Assembly: GCF_003071065.1 (NCBI RefSeq)
Contig: NZ_QCXX01000001.1
Location: 740,971 to 804,970 of the forward strand
DNA from: Sphingobacterium athyrii
GTDB taxonomy: Bacteria > Bacteroidota > Bacteroidia > Sphingobacteriales > Sphingobacteriaceae
Reading direction: 5' to 3'
DNA: 64,000 nt
In this document: positions 18,020 through 27,480 of the stretch, in pieces
How the letters are laid out: each line of letters begins with the position of its first letter
Numbering within the stretch: the first letter of the stretch is position 1
Translations under genes and position numbers: made by a program
The notes under the pieces: model-generated
What the model was told of the DNA's origin: nothing
Seen by the model: the letters and a program-made list of their open reading frames with translations, nothing else
Database searches by the model: none

Positions 18020-18194
18020 GCGAAGATAAGAAAAACTAAAGCAATCCCATTTTATCCAACAATATCAATCAGATATTTTGGAGTTGTATGGGAAAAAGGG
18101 CATCTTTGGATAAGAACAAAACCTTAAGTTGATGTCGGGCACCGTTTGGCATTAAACTTATAATTCGATCATAAATAGATACATCAAAAATAAC

Positions 18195-18836
18195 ATGGAA
18201 ACGACTAATCTGCCTCAATTGTCTGCAATGGAACAGCGTGTCCTAGGCTCTCTGATTGAAAAATCAAAGGTGACCCCTGAATATTATCCCATGACTATCA
18301 ACAGCTTACAGGCTGCATGCAATCAAAAAACTTCCCGCAAGCCTGTAGTTCAATATAGCGAAGAAGACATCGTCAATACACTGGACATCCTGAAAAAGAG
18401 AGGATTGATTTCAACCGTCATCGGTGGTGGATCCAGGGTAACCAAGTATAAACACAATTTTGCCATACAATTTCCGCTAGTACCATCCGAACTGGCTATC
18501 ATTTGCCTATTGCTGCTGCGCGGACCGCTAACGGCGGGTGAAATTAATTCAAGCGCCGGTAGGCTCTACGAATTCGAATCATTGAGTGAAATTACTGAAC
18601 AATTGGAAAAGCTGTCGCAAGGAGGGTACCTGAAATCCCTTCCAAAACAAGCCGGTCATAAAGAGGTGCGGTATATTCACCTGCTTGGCGAGGTAAATCT
18701 GGAAGCTTTTGAACATGCCAGCAGTTCACATGCCACTGTCGCAGATCAGGCGCTCTTGGAACGTGTTGGACAACTCGAACAGGAGGTCGCTGCCTTAAAG
18801 CAAAAATTTCAGGATTTGTGGGACGAACTACATTAA
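18195..18836 (+). CDS. YceH-family (DUF480) protein
   Basis: A 213-residue cytoplasmic protein. The first half (LSAMEQRVLGSLIEKSKVTPEYYPM, ACNQKTSRKPVV) is the DUF480 signature: two winged-helix-like domains in tandem. A C-terminal coiled coil (about residues 185-210, LEQEVAALKQKFQDLWDEL) follows. The function of the family is unknown although its fold suggests nucleic-acid or protein binding. The MFS gene starts 3 nt after its stop, and a DUF72 gene overlaps that, so the three are one operon. Confidence 0.88.
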   Translation: METTNLPQLSAMEQRVLGSLIEKSKVTPEYYPMTINSLQAACNQKTSRKPVVQYSEEDIVNTLDILKKRGLISTVIGGGSRVTKYKHNFAIQFPLVPSELAIICLLLLRGPLTAGEINSSAGRLYEFESLSEITEQLEKLSQGGYLKSLPKQAGHKEVRYIHLLGEVNLEAFEHASSSHATVADQALLERVGQLEQEVAALKQKFQDLWDELH

Positions 18837-18839
18837 TCA

Positions 18840-20036
18840 ATGACGAATACAACTGATTCCAAAACAGAATTATCTCAGGCAACCTTATGGCTGATGACCA
18901 TCGCCACTGGCTTGGTTGTTGCCAACAACTATTACAATCAGCCATTATTGGGACTGATTGCAAAGGATCTGGATGTTGGTGAAGCTACCGTAAGTAATTC
19001 GGCCATGCTGACACAAATCGGCTATGCCTGCGGCCTATTGTTGATTGTCCCATTGGGGGATATGTTCAAAAGAAAGAAAATGATCTTGATTGATTTTATC
19101 TTTATTATTCTTTCTTTGGCCGGAATGGCCCTCTCCCATTCCATTGTTTCTATCCTAATCTTCAGCTTTTTGATCGGTTTTACATCGGTGATACCACAAG
19201 TTTTTGTACCAATGGCGGCAGAGCTTGCCTCAAAGGAGAAACAAGCCGCTGCGATAGGCATGGTGATGTCCGGATTATTGATCGGCATCTTATTATCGCG
19301 TGTGGTCAGTGGTTTTGTCGGCTCTTACTTTGGGTGGCGCGAAATGTACTGGATCGCTACTGGGGTCATGGTGGTCACGGCATTGACTATCGCCGTTAAG
19401 CTTCCTGAGGTAGCTCCGAACTTTAAGGGTGCCTATAAAGAATTGATGCTTTCCGTATGGAACTTCGCCAGAAAACAACCGGTACTACAACTTGCCGCAT
19501 TTCGCGGAGCCATGGGATTTGGTGCATTTTCGGCCTTCTTTACGACGTTGGTTTTCCACATCGAAGGTCCGCCATTTTTTGACGGACCGGCTACCGCCGG
19601 AGCATTTGGCCTTGTCGGCGCCTGCGGCGCTCTTGCTGCAGCTTTTGTCAATCGGGCGACCGTATTCATAGGTACCGCTAAAATTATCCTGTATGCTATC
19701 TTATTAATGGTATTTAGCTGGCTGCTCTTTGCGTTATTCGGAAATTACTATTGGGGGTTAATCATTGGAGTTATTCTTATTGATCTTGGACTGCAATCCA
19801 TGCATATCCTAAACCAAAGTGATTTTTACGCGCTGAACCTCGGCGCCAACAACCGCCTGAACACTGTATATATGGTCAGCTATTTTATTGGCGGTTCAAC
19901 AGGCACCTTTTTTGCAGCACAGGCATGGCAACACTTCCAATGGCCCGGTGTAATAGCCGTTGGAACCATGTATACACTATTGGCATTGCTCGCACATGTA
20001 TTATTTGATCATAAATTAAGAAAAAAAACAATATGA
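18840..20036 (+). CDS. MFS transporter, drug-efflux type
   Basis: A 398-residue integral membrane protein with about twelve hydrophobic helices. The loop between helices 2 and 3 has GDMFKRKK, the MFS motif A (GxxxDRxGRR-like) form, and the first helix ends NNYYNQPLL, as in the YfmO/YnfM-type subfamily. Members export small molecules by proton antiport; the substrate cannot be read from the sequence. The stop codon overlaps the start of the DUF72 gene (ATGA), and YceH ends 3 nt upstream, so the genes are translationally coupled. Confidence 0.88.
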   Translation: MTNTTDSKTELSQATLWLMTIATGLVVANNYYNQPLLGLIAKDLDVGEATVSNSAMLTQIGYACGLLLIVPLGDMFKRKKMILIDFIFIILSLAGMALSHSIVSILIFSFLIGFTSVIPQVFVPMAAELASKEKQAAAIGMVMSGLLIGILLSRVVSGFVGSYFGWREMYWIATGVMVVTALTIAVKLPEVAPNFKGAYKELMLSVWNFARKQPVLQLAAFRGAMGFGAFSAFFTTLVFHIEGPPFFDGPATAGAFGLVGACGALAAAFVNRATVFIGTAKIILYAILLMVFSWLLFALFGNYYWGLIIGVILIDLGLQSMHILNQSDFYALNLGANNRLNTVYMVSYFIGGSTGTFFAAQAWQHFQWPGVIAVGTMYTLLALLAHVLFDHKLRKKTI

Positions 20037-20920
20037 AATTTGGCCAAGTAGATCATCCCGAAGAGGTAGATTTCACCCTACCACCTACTCCAAAAGAGAC
20101 CTTAACCCTTTTGCAGCATTTCAAAAACGACGAACCATTTGAAGTGTATGTTGGCTGCGCAAAATGGAACAAACAAGATTTAAAGGGCTTTTATCCAAAG
20201 GGGACGAAAGACGAACTTGTCTACTATGCAAATCAGTTTAACAGTATCGAACTGAATGCGACATTTTACAGCTCACCCAGCCGAGAGCAGGTAGAAACCT
20301 GGAAACAGAAAACACCGGCAGACTTTAAGTTCTTCCCAAAAGTCCCACAGTCCATCAGTCATTTCAGCCGATTGCTGAATGCAACGGATAAGGTCAAACT
20401 ATTTACAGATGCCGTTGTCCAATTTGACGAAAAGTTAGGCATGGTATTTCTGCAGATGCATGACAACTACAATCCAAAAGATATGGCCCGTTTAAAACTA
20501 TTCTTACACGACTGGCCGAAGGATGTCCCATTAGCATTGGAAGTCCGAAATAAAGACTGGTTTTCAAAACCTGAAGTAACAAAAGAACTCTATACGTTAT
20601 TGGAGGAGACCGGCGTGACCAATGTATTGGTAGATACGGCCGGAAGAAGAGACATGCTTCATATGCGCCTCACCAGCCCGGTCGCTTTTGTGAGGTATGT
20701 GGGCGCCAATCATCCCTCGGATTACGAACGCTTGGACAATTGGATAGAAGTGCTAAAACTTTGGCGGGATAATGGATTACAGAAACTGTACTTTTTTATC
20801 CATCAGAATGTCGAGATTGAATCGCCGTTGCTTGCGACTCATTTTATCAAAAAAATCAATGAAACATTTGATCTCAATCTCAAATACCCGAATAAAGCAA
20901 CAGGAAATACCTTATTTTAA
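20033..20920 (+). CDS. DUF72-family TIM-barrel protein (YecE-like)
   Basis: A 295-residue cytoplasmic protein. VGCAKWNKQDLKGFYP and the FNSIELNATFY segment are the hallmark of DUF72, as are FFPKVPQSISH and LALEVRNKDW; the family adopts a TIM barrel of unknown activity. The usual opening GxxGWxxxxW is changed to GCAKWNKQD, which also occurs in other Bacteroidota as far as I recall. Its ATG overlaps the MFS stop codon. The next gene, a small lipoprotein, starts 10 nt after its stop. Confidence 0.88.
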   Translation: MKFGQVDHPEEVDFTLPPTPKETLTLLQHFKNDEPFEVYVGCAKWNKQDLKGFYPKGTKDELVYYANQFNSIELNATFYSSPSREQVETWKQKTPADFKFFPKVPQSISHFSRLLNATDKVKLFTDAVVQFDEKLGMVFLQMHDNYNPKDMARLKLFLHDWPKDVPLALEVRNKDWFSKPEVTKELYTLLEETGVTNVLVDTAGRRDMLHMRLTSPVAFVRYVGANHPSDYERLDNWIEVLKLWRDNGLQKLYFFIHQNVEIESPLLATHFIKKINETFDLNLKYPNKATGNTLF

Positions 20921-20930
20921 TTTTATATCT

Positions 20931-21260
20931 ATGGCAAAAATATTTGCAGCATTCTCATTTATCTTACTGGTCTTCTTATCATGCGGTGCCCAACGAGCTA
21001 TAATGGAAACAGACTCAAACATAAAAAAAATAAAGCTGGGTATGAGCAAACAAGAAGTGATCAATACCATGGGAAAGCAATATAGAGTCGCTGGCGCAGA
21101 CCGTCTGAATGACGACTCGGTAATGGAATTGATAACCTATGAAAATGCATATAATGAAGAATATCAGCTGTGGTTCAAAAATGAGGTACTCATGAAATGG
21201 AACAGAATACATAAATACAATCATAGTCATGATCGAAGTAGAAGGGATACAATCCATTAA
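20931..21260 (+). CDS. Small lipoprotein with BamE/SmpA-like domain
   Basis: A 109-residue protein starting at the ATG at 20931; an upstream in-frame start at 20772 lies inside the DUF72 gene and is rejected. The signal peptide MAKIFAAFSFILLVFLSCG has a lipobox ending in Cys18, so the product is a lipoprotein. The segment KKIKLGMSKQEVINTMGKQY is the characteristic opening of the BamE/SmpA fold, and the following WF/LWFKN strand fits too. BamE takes part in outer-membrane protein assembly in Proteobacteria; the same role here is inference, as this fold is shared by many lipoproteins. Confidence 0.75.
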   Translation: MAKIFAAFSFILLVFLSCGAQRAIMETDSNIKKIKLGMSKQEVINTMGKQYRVAGADRLNDDSVMELITYENAYNEEYQLWFKNEVLMKWNRIHKYNHSHDRSRRDTIH

Positions 21261-21302
21261 ATTGTAATTCCTATTCTCCTTTCCAGGATAAAACTAAATT
21301 AA

Positions 21303-21338
21303 AAAACAAGGCCTAATCTACAGATTAGGCCTTGTTTT
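21303..21338. terminator. Bidirectional terminator between small lipoprotein gene and eno
   Basis: A perfect 17-bp inverted repeat (21303-21319 with 21322-21338) with A-run before and T-run after; convergent genes on both sides. Confidence 0.9.
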
Positions 21339-21358
21339 ATTCGCATGATAGGATAAAC

Positions 21359-22666
<1,308 letters not shown>

Positions 22667-22732
22667 CTATAATTTATTTTCATTACTTAGTGTAAATAAG
22701 ACACACTCTTATCTACAGACATTTTTCACAAC

Positions 22733-22740
22733 CAAATATA
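22733..22740 (-). promoter_or_regulatory. Candidate eno -7 box TATATTTG
   Basis: On the minus strand this perfect TAnnTTTG box lies 78 bp upstream of the eno start, giving a leader of about 70 nt. An 11-codon ATG frame (22687-22722, minus) sits inside that leader; it may be chance. Confidence 0.45.
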
Positions 22741-22810
22741 ACAAAAAATGTATTTAATCCGTCATTTATTGTGAATAAAATATGACCAATCTGAATAATT
22801 GGTTCAGCAA

Positions 22811-22855
22811 ATACCATAAAAAACCCTCCACAATAGGGAGGGTTTTTTATGGTAT
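22811..22855 (-). terminator. Terminator after carA
   Basis: A perfect 19-bp inverted repeat (22811-22829 with 22837-22855) around a 7-nt loop, GC-rich CCCTCC core and A/T tracts on each side. It lies 11 nt after the carA stop and about 70 bp upstream of the eno -7 box. Confidence 0.88.
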
Positions 22856-22866
22856 ACTACGTTTGC

Positions 22867-23967
22867 TTAGTTTTTGATCATTGCAACGAAATCATCAAAC
22901 AGGTAACGTGAATCGTGTGGACCTGGAGATGATTCAGGGTGATATTGCACCGAGAATGCTTTTTGTCCTTTAATACGGATACCTTCGATAGACTGGTCGT
23001 TCAAATTAACGTGTGTAATCTCCACATTTTCGGAATTTTGGATATCCTCTGCTACGACACCAAAACCATGGTTTTGTGAAGTAATTTCACAACGGTTAGC
23101 GATAATATTTTTGACCGGGTGATTGATACCACGGTGTCCGTTATGCAATTTACTGGTGCGAATACCATTGGCTAAAGCTAAGATCTGGTGCCCCAAACAG
23201 ATACCGAACATCGGCTTCTGTGCATTCAAAATAGATTTTACCGTTTCGATGGCGTAATCCATTGGAGCAGGATCACCTGGACCATTTGAAATAAAGTAAC
23301 CATCGGGATTCCATTTTTCCATTTCTTCAAATGTAGTCTTAGCAGGGAAAACCTTTGTATAAACATCACGTGCTTCAAAATTGCGCAAGATATTTTTCTT
23401 GATCCCCAAATCCAACACTGCGACGCGTAAAGATGCATTTTCATTTCCAAAGAAATAAGGTTCAGCAGTAGTTACTTTAGAAGACAGTTCAAGTCCATCC
23501 ATGGAAGGAACTTTTGCTAATTGGCTTTTTAATTCTTCCACATCAAGTGTTTCGGAAGAAATAATTGCATTCATTGCTCCTTTATCACGGATATGCCTTA
23601 CCAATGAACGTGTATCCACATCGGAAATACCCACCAAATTTCCTTCTTCAAAATAGCTTTGAATAGATTCATCGGCCATTTTACGGCTATAGTTGATGTT
23701 GTAGTTTTTACAAACTAGTCCCGCAATCTGAATTTGATTTGACTCGGTATCATCCTCATCAATACCATAGTTACCAATATGTGCATTGGTTGTTACCATG
23801 ATTTGTCCAAAATAAGATGGATCTGTAAAAATCTCTTGATAACCGGTTGTTCCTGTATTAAAACAGATCTCACCAGTAGTCGTACCAATTTTACCAGCGG
23901 CTTTACCGTGATAAACTGTACCATCTTCTAAAACTAAAATTGCAGGCAATTTGCTGTAGTTGGTCAT
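22867..23967 (-). CDS. carA: Carbamoyl-phosphate synthase small subunit
   Basis: A 366-residue glutamine amidotransferase subunit that feeds ammonia to CarB for carbamoyl phosphate, the precursor of arginine and pyrimidines. The N-terminal CPSase domain has LEDGTVYHGKAAG and GEICFNTGTTGYQEI; the class I GATase domain has FGICLGHQILALA with the nucleophilic Cys and QYHPESSPGPHDS with the catalytic His and Glu. The length is normal. carB is not adjacent: the gene stands alone, between its own terminator and a leader that contains a short open frame and a hairpin with a T-tract. Regulation by premature termination in this leader is likely from the layout. Confidence 0.97.
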   Translation of the reverse strand: MTNYSKLPAILVLEDGTVYHGKAAGKIGTTTGEICFNTGTTGYQEIFTDPSYFGQIMVTTNAHIGNYGIDEDDTESNQIQIAGLVCKNYNINYSRKMADESIQSYFEEGNLVGISDVDTRSLVRHIRDKGAMNAIISSETLDVEELKSQLAKVPSMDGLELSSKVTTAEPYFFGNENASLRVAVLDLGIKKNILRNFEARDVYTKVFPAKTTFEEMEKWNPDGYFISNGPGDPAPMDYAIETVKSILNAQKPMFGICLGHQILALANGIRTSKLHNGHRGINHPVKNIIANRCEITSQNHGFGVVAEDIQNSENVEITHVNLNDQSIEGIRIKGQKAFSVQYHPESSPGPHDSRYLFDDFVAMIKN

Positions 23968-24035
23968 TATCGATGTAATATTATAAAATGTGTATCTCTT
24001 CTGTTCTGAATTTTAAAACCGTTCCTATTGGATAT

Positions 24036-24057
24036 AAAAAAAGCCCTCAAATGGGCT
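24036..24057 (-). terminator. Hairpin with seven-T tract in the carA leader (candidate attenuator)
   Basis: On the minus strand AGCCC pairs with GGGCT around a 6-nt loop and is followed by seven T's. It lies 11 nt after the stop of the short leader frame and about 70 nt upstream of carA. The 5-bp stem is short, so termination could be partial; the alternative is a distant terminator of the TM2-DUF2752 operon. Confidence 0.6.
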
Positions 24058-24067
24058 AAAATATTAA

Positions 24068-24142
24068 TTAACAATGCATTACCACGATTGACAAACCGTT
24101 TCCTAAGGCACCTACCAATAAAGACTCTACTTTAATTTTCAC
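24068..24142 (-). CDS. Candidate carA leader peptide, 24 residues
   Basis: A GTG-initiated frame of 24 codons with a TAA stop. The product reads (M)KIKVESLLVG, then ALGNGLS and ends IVVMHC: a basic start, a hydrophobic centre with three Gly, and a terminal Cys. It has no run of arginine codons, so classical amino-acid-starvation attenuation by arginine is not indicated. The GTG is 6 nt after a perfect -7 box and the stop is 11 nt before a hairpin with T-tract, the spacing expected if a ribosome stalled at the stop were to influence hairpin formation. It could be chance; only conservation of the peptide would settle it. Confidence 0.5.
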   Translation of the reverse strand: MKIKVESLLVGALGNGLSIVVMHC

Positions 24143-24148
24143 GGGAGA

Positions 24149-24156
24149 CAAAGTTA
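24149..24156 (-). promoter_or_regulatory. Candidate -7 box TAACTTTG for the carA leader
   Basis: A perfect TAnnTTTG box on the minus strand, 180 bp upstream of the carA start codon and directly ahead of the 24-codon leader frame. No TTG is found at the usual -33 position. Confidence 0.5.
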
Positions 24157-24196
24157 CGACATATCAGTTAAAAGTGAAAAACATTTTTCAATTATT

Positions 24197-24508
24197 TTAG
24201 TCCGCATGTGACAATCGACGTTTAAATCGCCGAAAGTCTTTCAAAATCAAAAAAATAAATACCGGGATAAGGACAAAGATCATTGGATTTGCTGACCAGG
24301 CATCCCCCCATTTCATGTGCAACAGCGCAATAAAAGCCGTTGTGAGTCCGCAGCCCGGGCATTCATGTCCTGAGATCGCCTTCCAGAGACAAGGAATAAG
24401 GATATGAATGTCCGACACCATATAAAGCCCTATAGCGATACTAAAATACCCCATTGCGATGGAGTAGATCCAATGCAACCGAAGGTATTTTAGTACGAGA
24501 AAGACCAT
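24197..24508 (-). CDS. DUF2752 membrane protein
   Basis: A 103-residue protein with about three hydrophobic helices. GHECPGCGLTTAFIALLH is the DUF2752 signature (CPxCGxT) near residue 48. The family is of unknown function. Its ATG overlaps the TAA of the upstream TM2-domain gene (TAATG), so the two are translationally coupled, and an interaction of the two membrane proteins is plausible. Confidence 0.87.
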   Translation of the reverse strand: MVFLVLKYLRLHWIYSIAMGYFSIAIGLYMVSDIHILIPCLWKAISGHECPGCGLTTAFIALLHMKWGDAWSANPMIFVLIPVFIFLILKDFRRFKRRLSHAD

Positions 24509-24864
24509 TAATTATTGTTTATCGGACTTTTAATGTATTGGCCATCCGCATCTTTGTATTTACCAACAACGATCATGATCAGATCAATCAGCCACCAAAT
24601 TCCACAGCCCCCTAAGGTGACCAATTGGATCACTGCCGTTCCGATCTGCCCCAGATAGAAACGATGTGCCCCGAACGAGCCTAGAAAGACACAAAACAAT
24701 AAAGCGGGCAGCCAGCGATCATCCTGCAGGCTACGGTTCTGTTGCTGAAAGGGTTGATTCGCATAGAATATAGGTTGTCTCACCCCACAAAAAGGACAAA
24801 CCTCTGCCTTGACATGAATTGCCTGACCACATTCTACGCAATATTTTTCATCTTCTGCTTTCAT
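24508..24864 (-). CDS. TM2-domain protein with N-terminal zinc ribbon
   Basis: A 118-residue protein. Residues 8-27 contain two CxxC pairs (CVECG and CPFCG), a zinc ribbon. A TM2 domain (about residues 50-105) follows with GSFGAHRFYLGQ and GGCGIWWLIDLIM: two transmembrane helices joined by a short loop. The fusion is common in bacteria but its role is unknown. Its stop codon overlaps the DUF2752 start. Confidence 0.87.
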   Translation of the reverse strand: MKAEDEKYCVECGQAIHVKAEVCPFCGVRQPIFYANQPFQQQNRSLQDDRWLPALLFCVFLGSFGAHRFYLGQIGTAVIQLVTLGGCGIWWLIDLIMIVVGKYKDADGQYIKSPINNN

Positions 24865-25157
24865 TTTAGATTAATTTGTCAATGAAATTAGTAAAAAACT
24901 CTGAAAGATTATACATTTTATCCCGATATCACCATCCATGCTGAAAACCATTTCACAGCTTCACGAACCTACGTTGAGCAAGAATAACCAATCTTTGCCC
25001 GTCTTCCTAAAAAATAGGACGTGGATCCCATCTTTTTGTGAGTACAACGACCTTATACCTCGCGTGGCATTTTATTTCCCTCAGAACCGCCTTATTTTTT
25101 TTAAACCAGATAGCGATCCTAGGACGAAAAACGGGAGCAATAAAAAGTGATTTCAAA
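24865..25157. other. Intergenic stretch upstream of the TM2 gene, no supported gene
   Basis: About 290 bp between the TM2 gene and the obg terminator. It contains a 70-codon plus-strand frame (24938-25150) of atypical composition, with no promoter or recognisable family, ending 7 nt before the hairpin. It might be a degraded gene, but nothing supports expression. Confidence 0.4.
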
Positions 25158-25185
25158 AAAAACGCTTCATAAATGAAGCGTTTTT
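25158..25185 (-). terminator. Terminator after obg
   Basis: A perfect 13-bp inverted repeat (25158-25170 with 25173-25185) with A and T tracts; follows the obg stop on the minus strand. Confidence 0.85.
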
Positions 25186-25204
25186 ATAACATGTTCCTTT
25201 GCGA

Positions 25205-26203
25205 TCAGGAATTGATTGCTTTCCAGATCATATCTTTCAATGGCAAAATATTCTTACCGGCAACAGACGAAATGAAAATATGGGGAAGCCCTTCGGGAAG
25301 TTCCTTTTCCATTTCCCTTTCAAGCTCATCATCAAGCATATCCGATTTTGTGATTGCCAACAACTTGGGTTTATCCGCCAATTCGGGATTATATGCTGTC
25401 AGCTCATTCAGCAAAATACCATACTCCTCGGCTATTGTCCGATCGGTATCAGCTGGCACCATAAATAATAACACTGAATTCCGCTCGATATGTCTTAAAA
25501 AACGATAGCCGAGCCCTCTGCCTTCCGAAGCCCCCTCAATGATCCCCGGAATATCCGCCATCACAAACGAGCGGTTATCGCGGTAACTCACCATACCGAG
25601 ATTGGGCACCAAAGTGGTAAATGGGTAATTGGCAATTTCAGGCTTTGCGGCCGAAACGACAGACAATAAGGTTGATTTACCAGCATTTGGAAAACCTACC
25701 AGACCGACATCTGCCAGTACCTTCAGTTCGAGAATCATCCATTGCTCTTTGCCAGGCATTCCGGGTTGCGCAAAGCGGGGTGTCTGTTGTGTAGGCGACT
25801 TAAAATGCCAGTTACCTAAACCACCCTTTCCTCCCGGAACCAAGATCTTCGTCTCCCCATCTTCGGTAATATCAAACAACACCTCTCCGGTCTCCGCATC
25901 CTTTGCAATGGTACCCAAAGGTACTTCCAATATTTCATCCTTGCCGGTAGCACCAGTCCGTAAAGAACTGCCCCCGGACTCCCCATTAGAGGCAATGATG
26001 TGTTTGCGGTACTTCAAATGGAGCAATGTCCAGATATTCGTCGTTCCCTTTAGGATGATATGTCCTCCACGGCCTCCGTCACCACCATCCGGACCACCTG
26101 TAGCGGTATGCTTGTCACGGTGCAAATGAGCCGAACCTGCCCCCCCATGTCCCGAACGACAACACACTTTCACATAATCAACAAAATTCGATCCTTGCGC
26201 CAT
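25205..26203 (-). CDS. obg: GTPase Obg/CgtA
   Basis: A 332-residue ribosome-associated GTPase. The N-terminal glycine-rich Obg domain (about residues 1-158: [32 protein letters not shown]) is followed by the G domain with P-loop [11 protein letters not shown], switch [18 protein letters not shown] and the TKSD base-recognition motif. The C-terminal OCT domain of some Gram-positive Obg proteins is absent, as usual here. It functions in 50S assembly and stress control. The adk gene lies 37 nt upstream on the same strand, so the two form an operon, as often in Bacteroidota. Confidence 0.96.
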   Translation of the reverse strand: MAQGSNFVDYVKVCCRSGHGGAGSAHLHRDKHTATGGPDGGDGGRGGHIILKGTTNIWTLLHLKYRKHIIASNGESGGSSLRTGATGKDEILEVPLGTIAKDAETGEVLFDITEDGETKILVPGGKGGLGNWHFKSPTQQTPRFAQPGMPGKEQWMILELKVLADVGLVGFPNAGKSTLLSVVSAAKPEIANYPFTTLVPNLGMVSYRDNRSFVMADIPGIIEGASEGRGLGYRFLRHIERNSVLLFMVPADTDRTIAEEYGILLNELTAYNPELADKPKLLAITKSDMLDDELEREMEKELPEGLPHIFISSVAGKNILPLKDMIWKAINS

Positions 26204-26240
26204 TACAATGTATTACTGTCTAAAAAAGTATTTATTTCAA

Positions 26241-26810
26241 TTAATAATTATCGATAATATCCGTTAGGCTTTTGAAGATTGTATCAATCTCTCCAATGCC
26301 ATCCACTTTGGATAATTTACCTTGCGCTTCATAATAAGGCAACACATGAATAGTTTTTGTAAAATACTCATCAATGCGTTTCACCAATTTATCAGCATCG
26401 TCATCCGAACGTCCAGAAATCTCTTTGCGTTTGGCGATGCGCGCTTTCAATTCGTCTTCATTTACATCCAGTGCGATTACGACGGAGATTGAGGTGTTGA
26501 TACCTTCCAAAAAAGCATCCAATGCCTCTGCTTGAGCAACAGTACGTGGGAATCCGTCAAAGATAAATCCCTTTGCATCAGGATTTTTTTTCACTTCTTC
26601 TTCCAGCATTGCTATCGTAATCGAATCTGGCACTAAATTTCCCTCAGCAATAATCTGGCTTACTTGTTGACCAAGTGGCGTTTGACCTTTAATATGTGCT
26701 CTAAAAATATCACCAGTTGAAATATGTATCAATTGATATTTTTCAATAAGCTTTGCAGATTGAGTTCCCTTACCTGCACCCGGAGGGCCAAATATTACAA
26801 GGTTTAGCAT
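26241..26810 (-). CDS. adk: Adenylate kinase, short zinc-free form
   Basis: A 189-residue enzyme that interconverts 2 ADP with ATP and AMP. GPPGAGKGTQ at residues 7-16 is the P-loop, FDGFPRTVAQ binds AMP, and ISGRSDDD is the short lid region lacking the four-Cys zinc lid of long-type enzymes. The length fits the short type. It precedes obg in the same operon. The region upstream contains a tRNA terminator and no clear promoter, so the transcript start is uncertain. Confidence 0.96.
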   Translation of the reverse strand: MLNLVIFGPPGAGKGTQSAKLIEKYQLIHISTGDIFRAHIKGQTPLGQQVSQIIAEGNLVPDSITIAMLEEEVKKNPDAKGFIFDGFPRTVAQAEALDAFLEGINTSISVVIALDVNEDELKARIAKRKEISGRSDDDADKLVKRIDEYFTKTIHVLPYYEAQGKLSKVDGIGEIDTIFKSLTDIIDNY

Positions 26811-26845
26811 AGTTTTATTTAAGAAATTAAAACGAGTTAAAAAAT

Positions 26846-26878
26846 AAAAGCCTAATCACAGATGATGACTAGGCTTTT
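26846..26878 (-). terminator. Terminator after tRNA-Arg copy 1
   Basis: AAAAGCCTAATC (26846-26857) pairs, with one mismatch, with GACTAGGCTTTT (26867-26878). On the minus strand it follows the tRNA 3' end by 6 nt and runs into T's, 36 nt ahead of adk. Confidence 0.8.
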
Positions 26879-26884
26879 CAGTCG

Positions 26885-26958
26885 TGCGCTCCAAGGGAGT
26901 CGAACCCCTAACCTTCTGATCCGTAGTCAGATGCTCTATCCAATTGAGCTAGGAGCGC
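26885..26958 (-). tRNA. tRNA-Arg (anticodon ACG), copy 1
   Basis: A 74-nt cloverleaf. The acceptor GCGCTCC pairs fully with GGAGCGC, the discriminator base is A, the anticodon stem is TCTGA/TCAGA around loop CTACGGA (anticodon ACG, reading CGU and, after A34 to inosine editing, CGC and CGA), and the T-loop is TTCGACT. CCA is not encoded. It has its own promoter (27005-27034) and terminator, and so forms a complete unit separate from copies 2 and 3. Confidence 0.95.
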
Positions 26959-27004
26959 AGTAAACCATTACGTTTAGAACTCTGTCCCATTTGTTTTGGT
27001 GACG

Positions 27005-27034
27005 CAAATATAGTCAGAATTCATTTTTTTACAA
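27005..27034 (-). promoter_or_regulatory. Promoter of tRNA-Arg copy 1
   Basis: On the minus strand TTG (27032-27034) and TATATTTG (27005-27012) are 19 bp apart, with GCGTCACCAAAAC directly downstream. Copy 3 has the same downstream block with one change, which indicates that promoter and tRNA were duplicated together. Confidence 0.7.
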
Positions 27035-27099
27035 ACTTTTTTTTAAAAGAACTTTCCATATCTCCCTCTAATACCATGTACAGCACCTTCTTTCAGTAA

Positions 27100-27126
27100 A
27101 AAAGCCAATCCTTAAGATTGGCTTTT
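27100..27126 (-). terminator. Terminator after tRNA-Arg copy 2
   Basis: A perfect 11-bp stem (27100-27110 with 27116-27126), starting 2 nt from the tRNA 3' end and followed on the minus strand by T's. Confidence 0.85.
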
Positions 27127-27127
27127 G

Positions 27128-27201
<74 letters not shown>

Positions 27202-27232
27202 CTCTTTTTAAGTATACAGAACCTGTATATTG

Positions 27233-27306
27233 TGCGCGCCAAGGGAGTCGAACCCCTAACCTTCTGATCCGTAGTCAGATGCTCTATCCAATTGAGCTAG
27301 GAGCGC
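27233..27306 (-). tRNA. tRNA-Arg (anticodon ACG), copy 3, acceptor mismatch
   Basis: The body is identical to copy 1. The acceptor 5' arm GCGCTCC faces GGCGCGC, leaving a T-C mismatch at pair 5:68, where copy 1 has T-A. This may be an error in the sequence, a decaying copy, or a tolerated mismatch. It is the promoter-proximal member of the copy 3-copy 2 unit. Confidence 0.9.
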
Positions 27307-27350
27307 TAGGCAACCAAAACAGATCTTTATTCTTTTCCGTTTTGGTGATG

Positions 27351-27380
27351 CAAATATCGACATATTTATGGATTTAACAA
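27351..27380 (-). promoter_or_regulatory. Promoter of tRNA-Arg copies 3 and 2
   Basis: On the minus strand TTG (27378-27380) is 19 bp from GATATTTG, a -7 box with one deviation from TAnnTTTG. The downstream block GCATCACCAAAAC matches that of copy 1 at all but one base. Confidence 0.6.
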
Positions 27381-27480
27381 ACATTTTTTCTCTTTTTTCA
27401 ACTTTATGAAACAACATTTCGTTTATCTCGTTGATAATATTATATTTAAAATATCAACTTTTTTTTTCAGACACTGACAA

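Noticed and set aside
24938..25150. 70-codon frame in the gap after the TM2 gene
   Set aside because: No promoter, no family and unusual composition; kept only as a description of the gap.
25629..26129. 166-codon plus-strand frame antisense to obg
   Set aside because: The Gly-rich Obg coding sequence produces long antisense frames; the product is Pro/Ser-rich and unlike a protein family.
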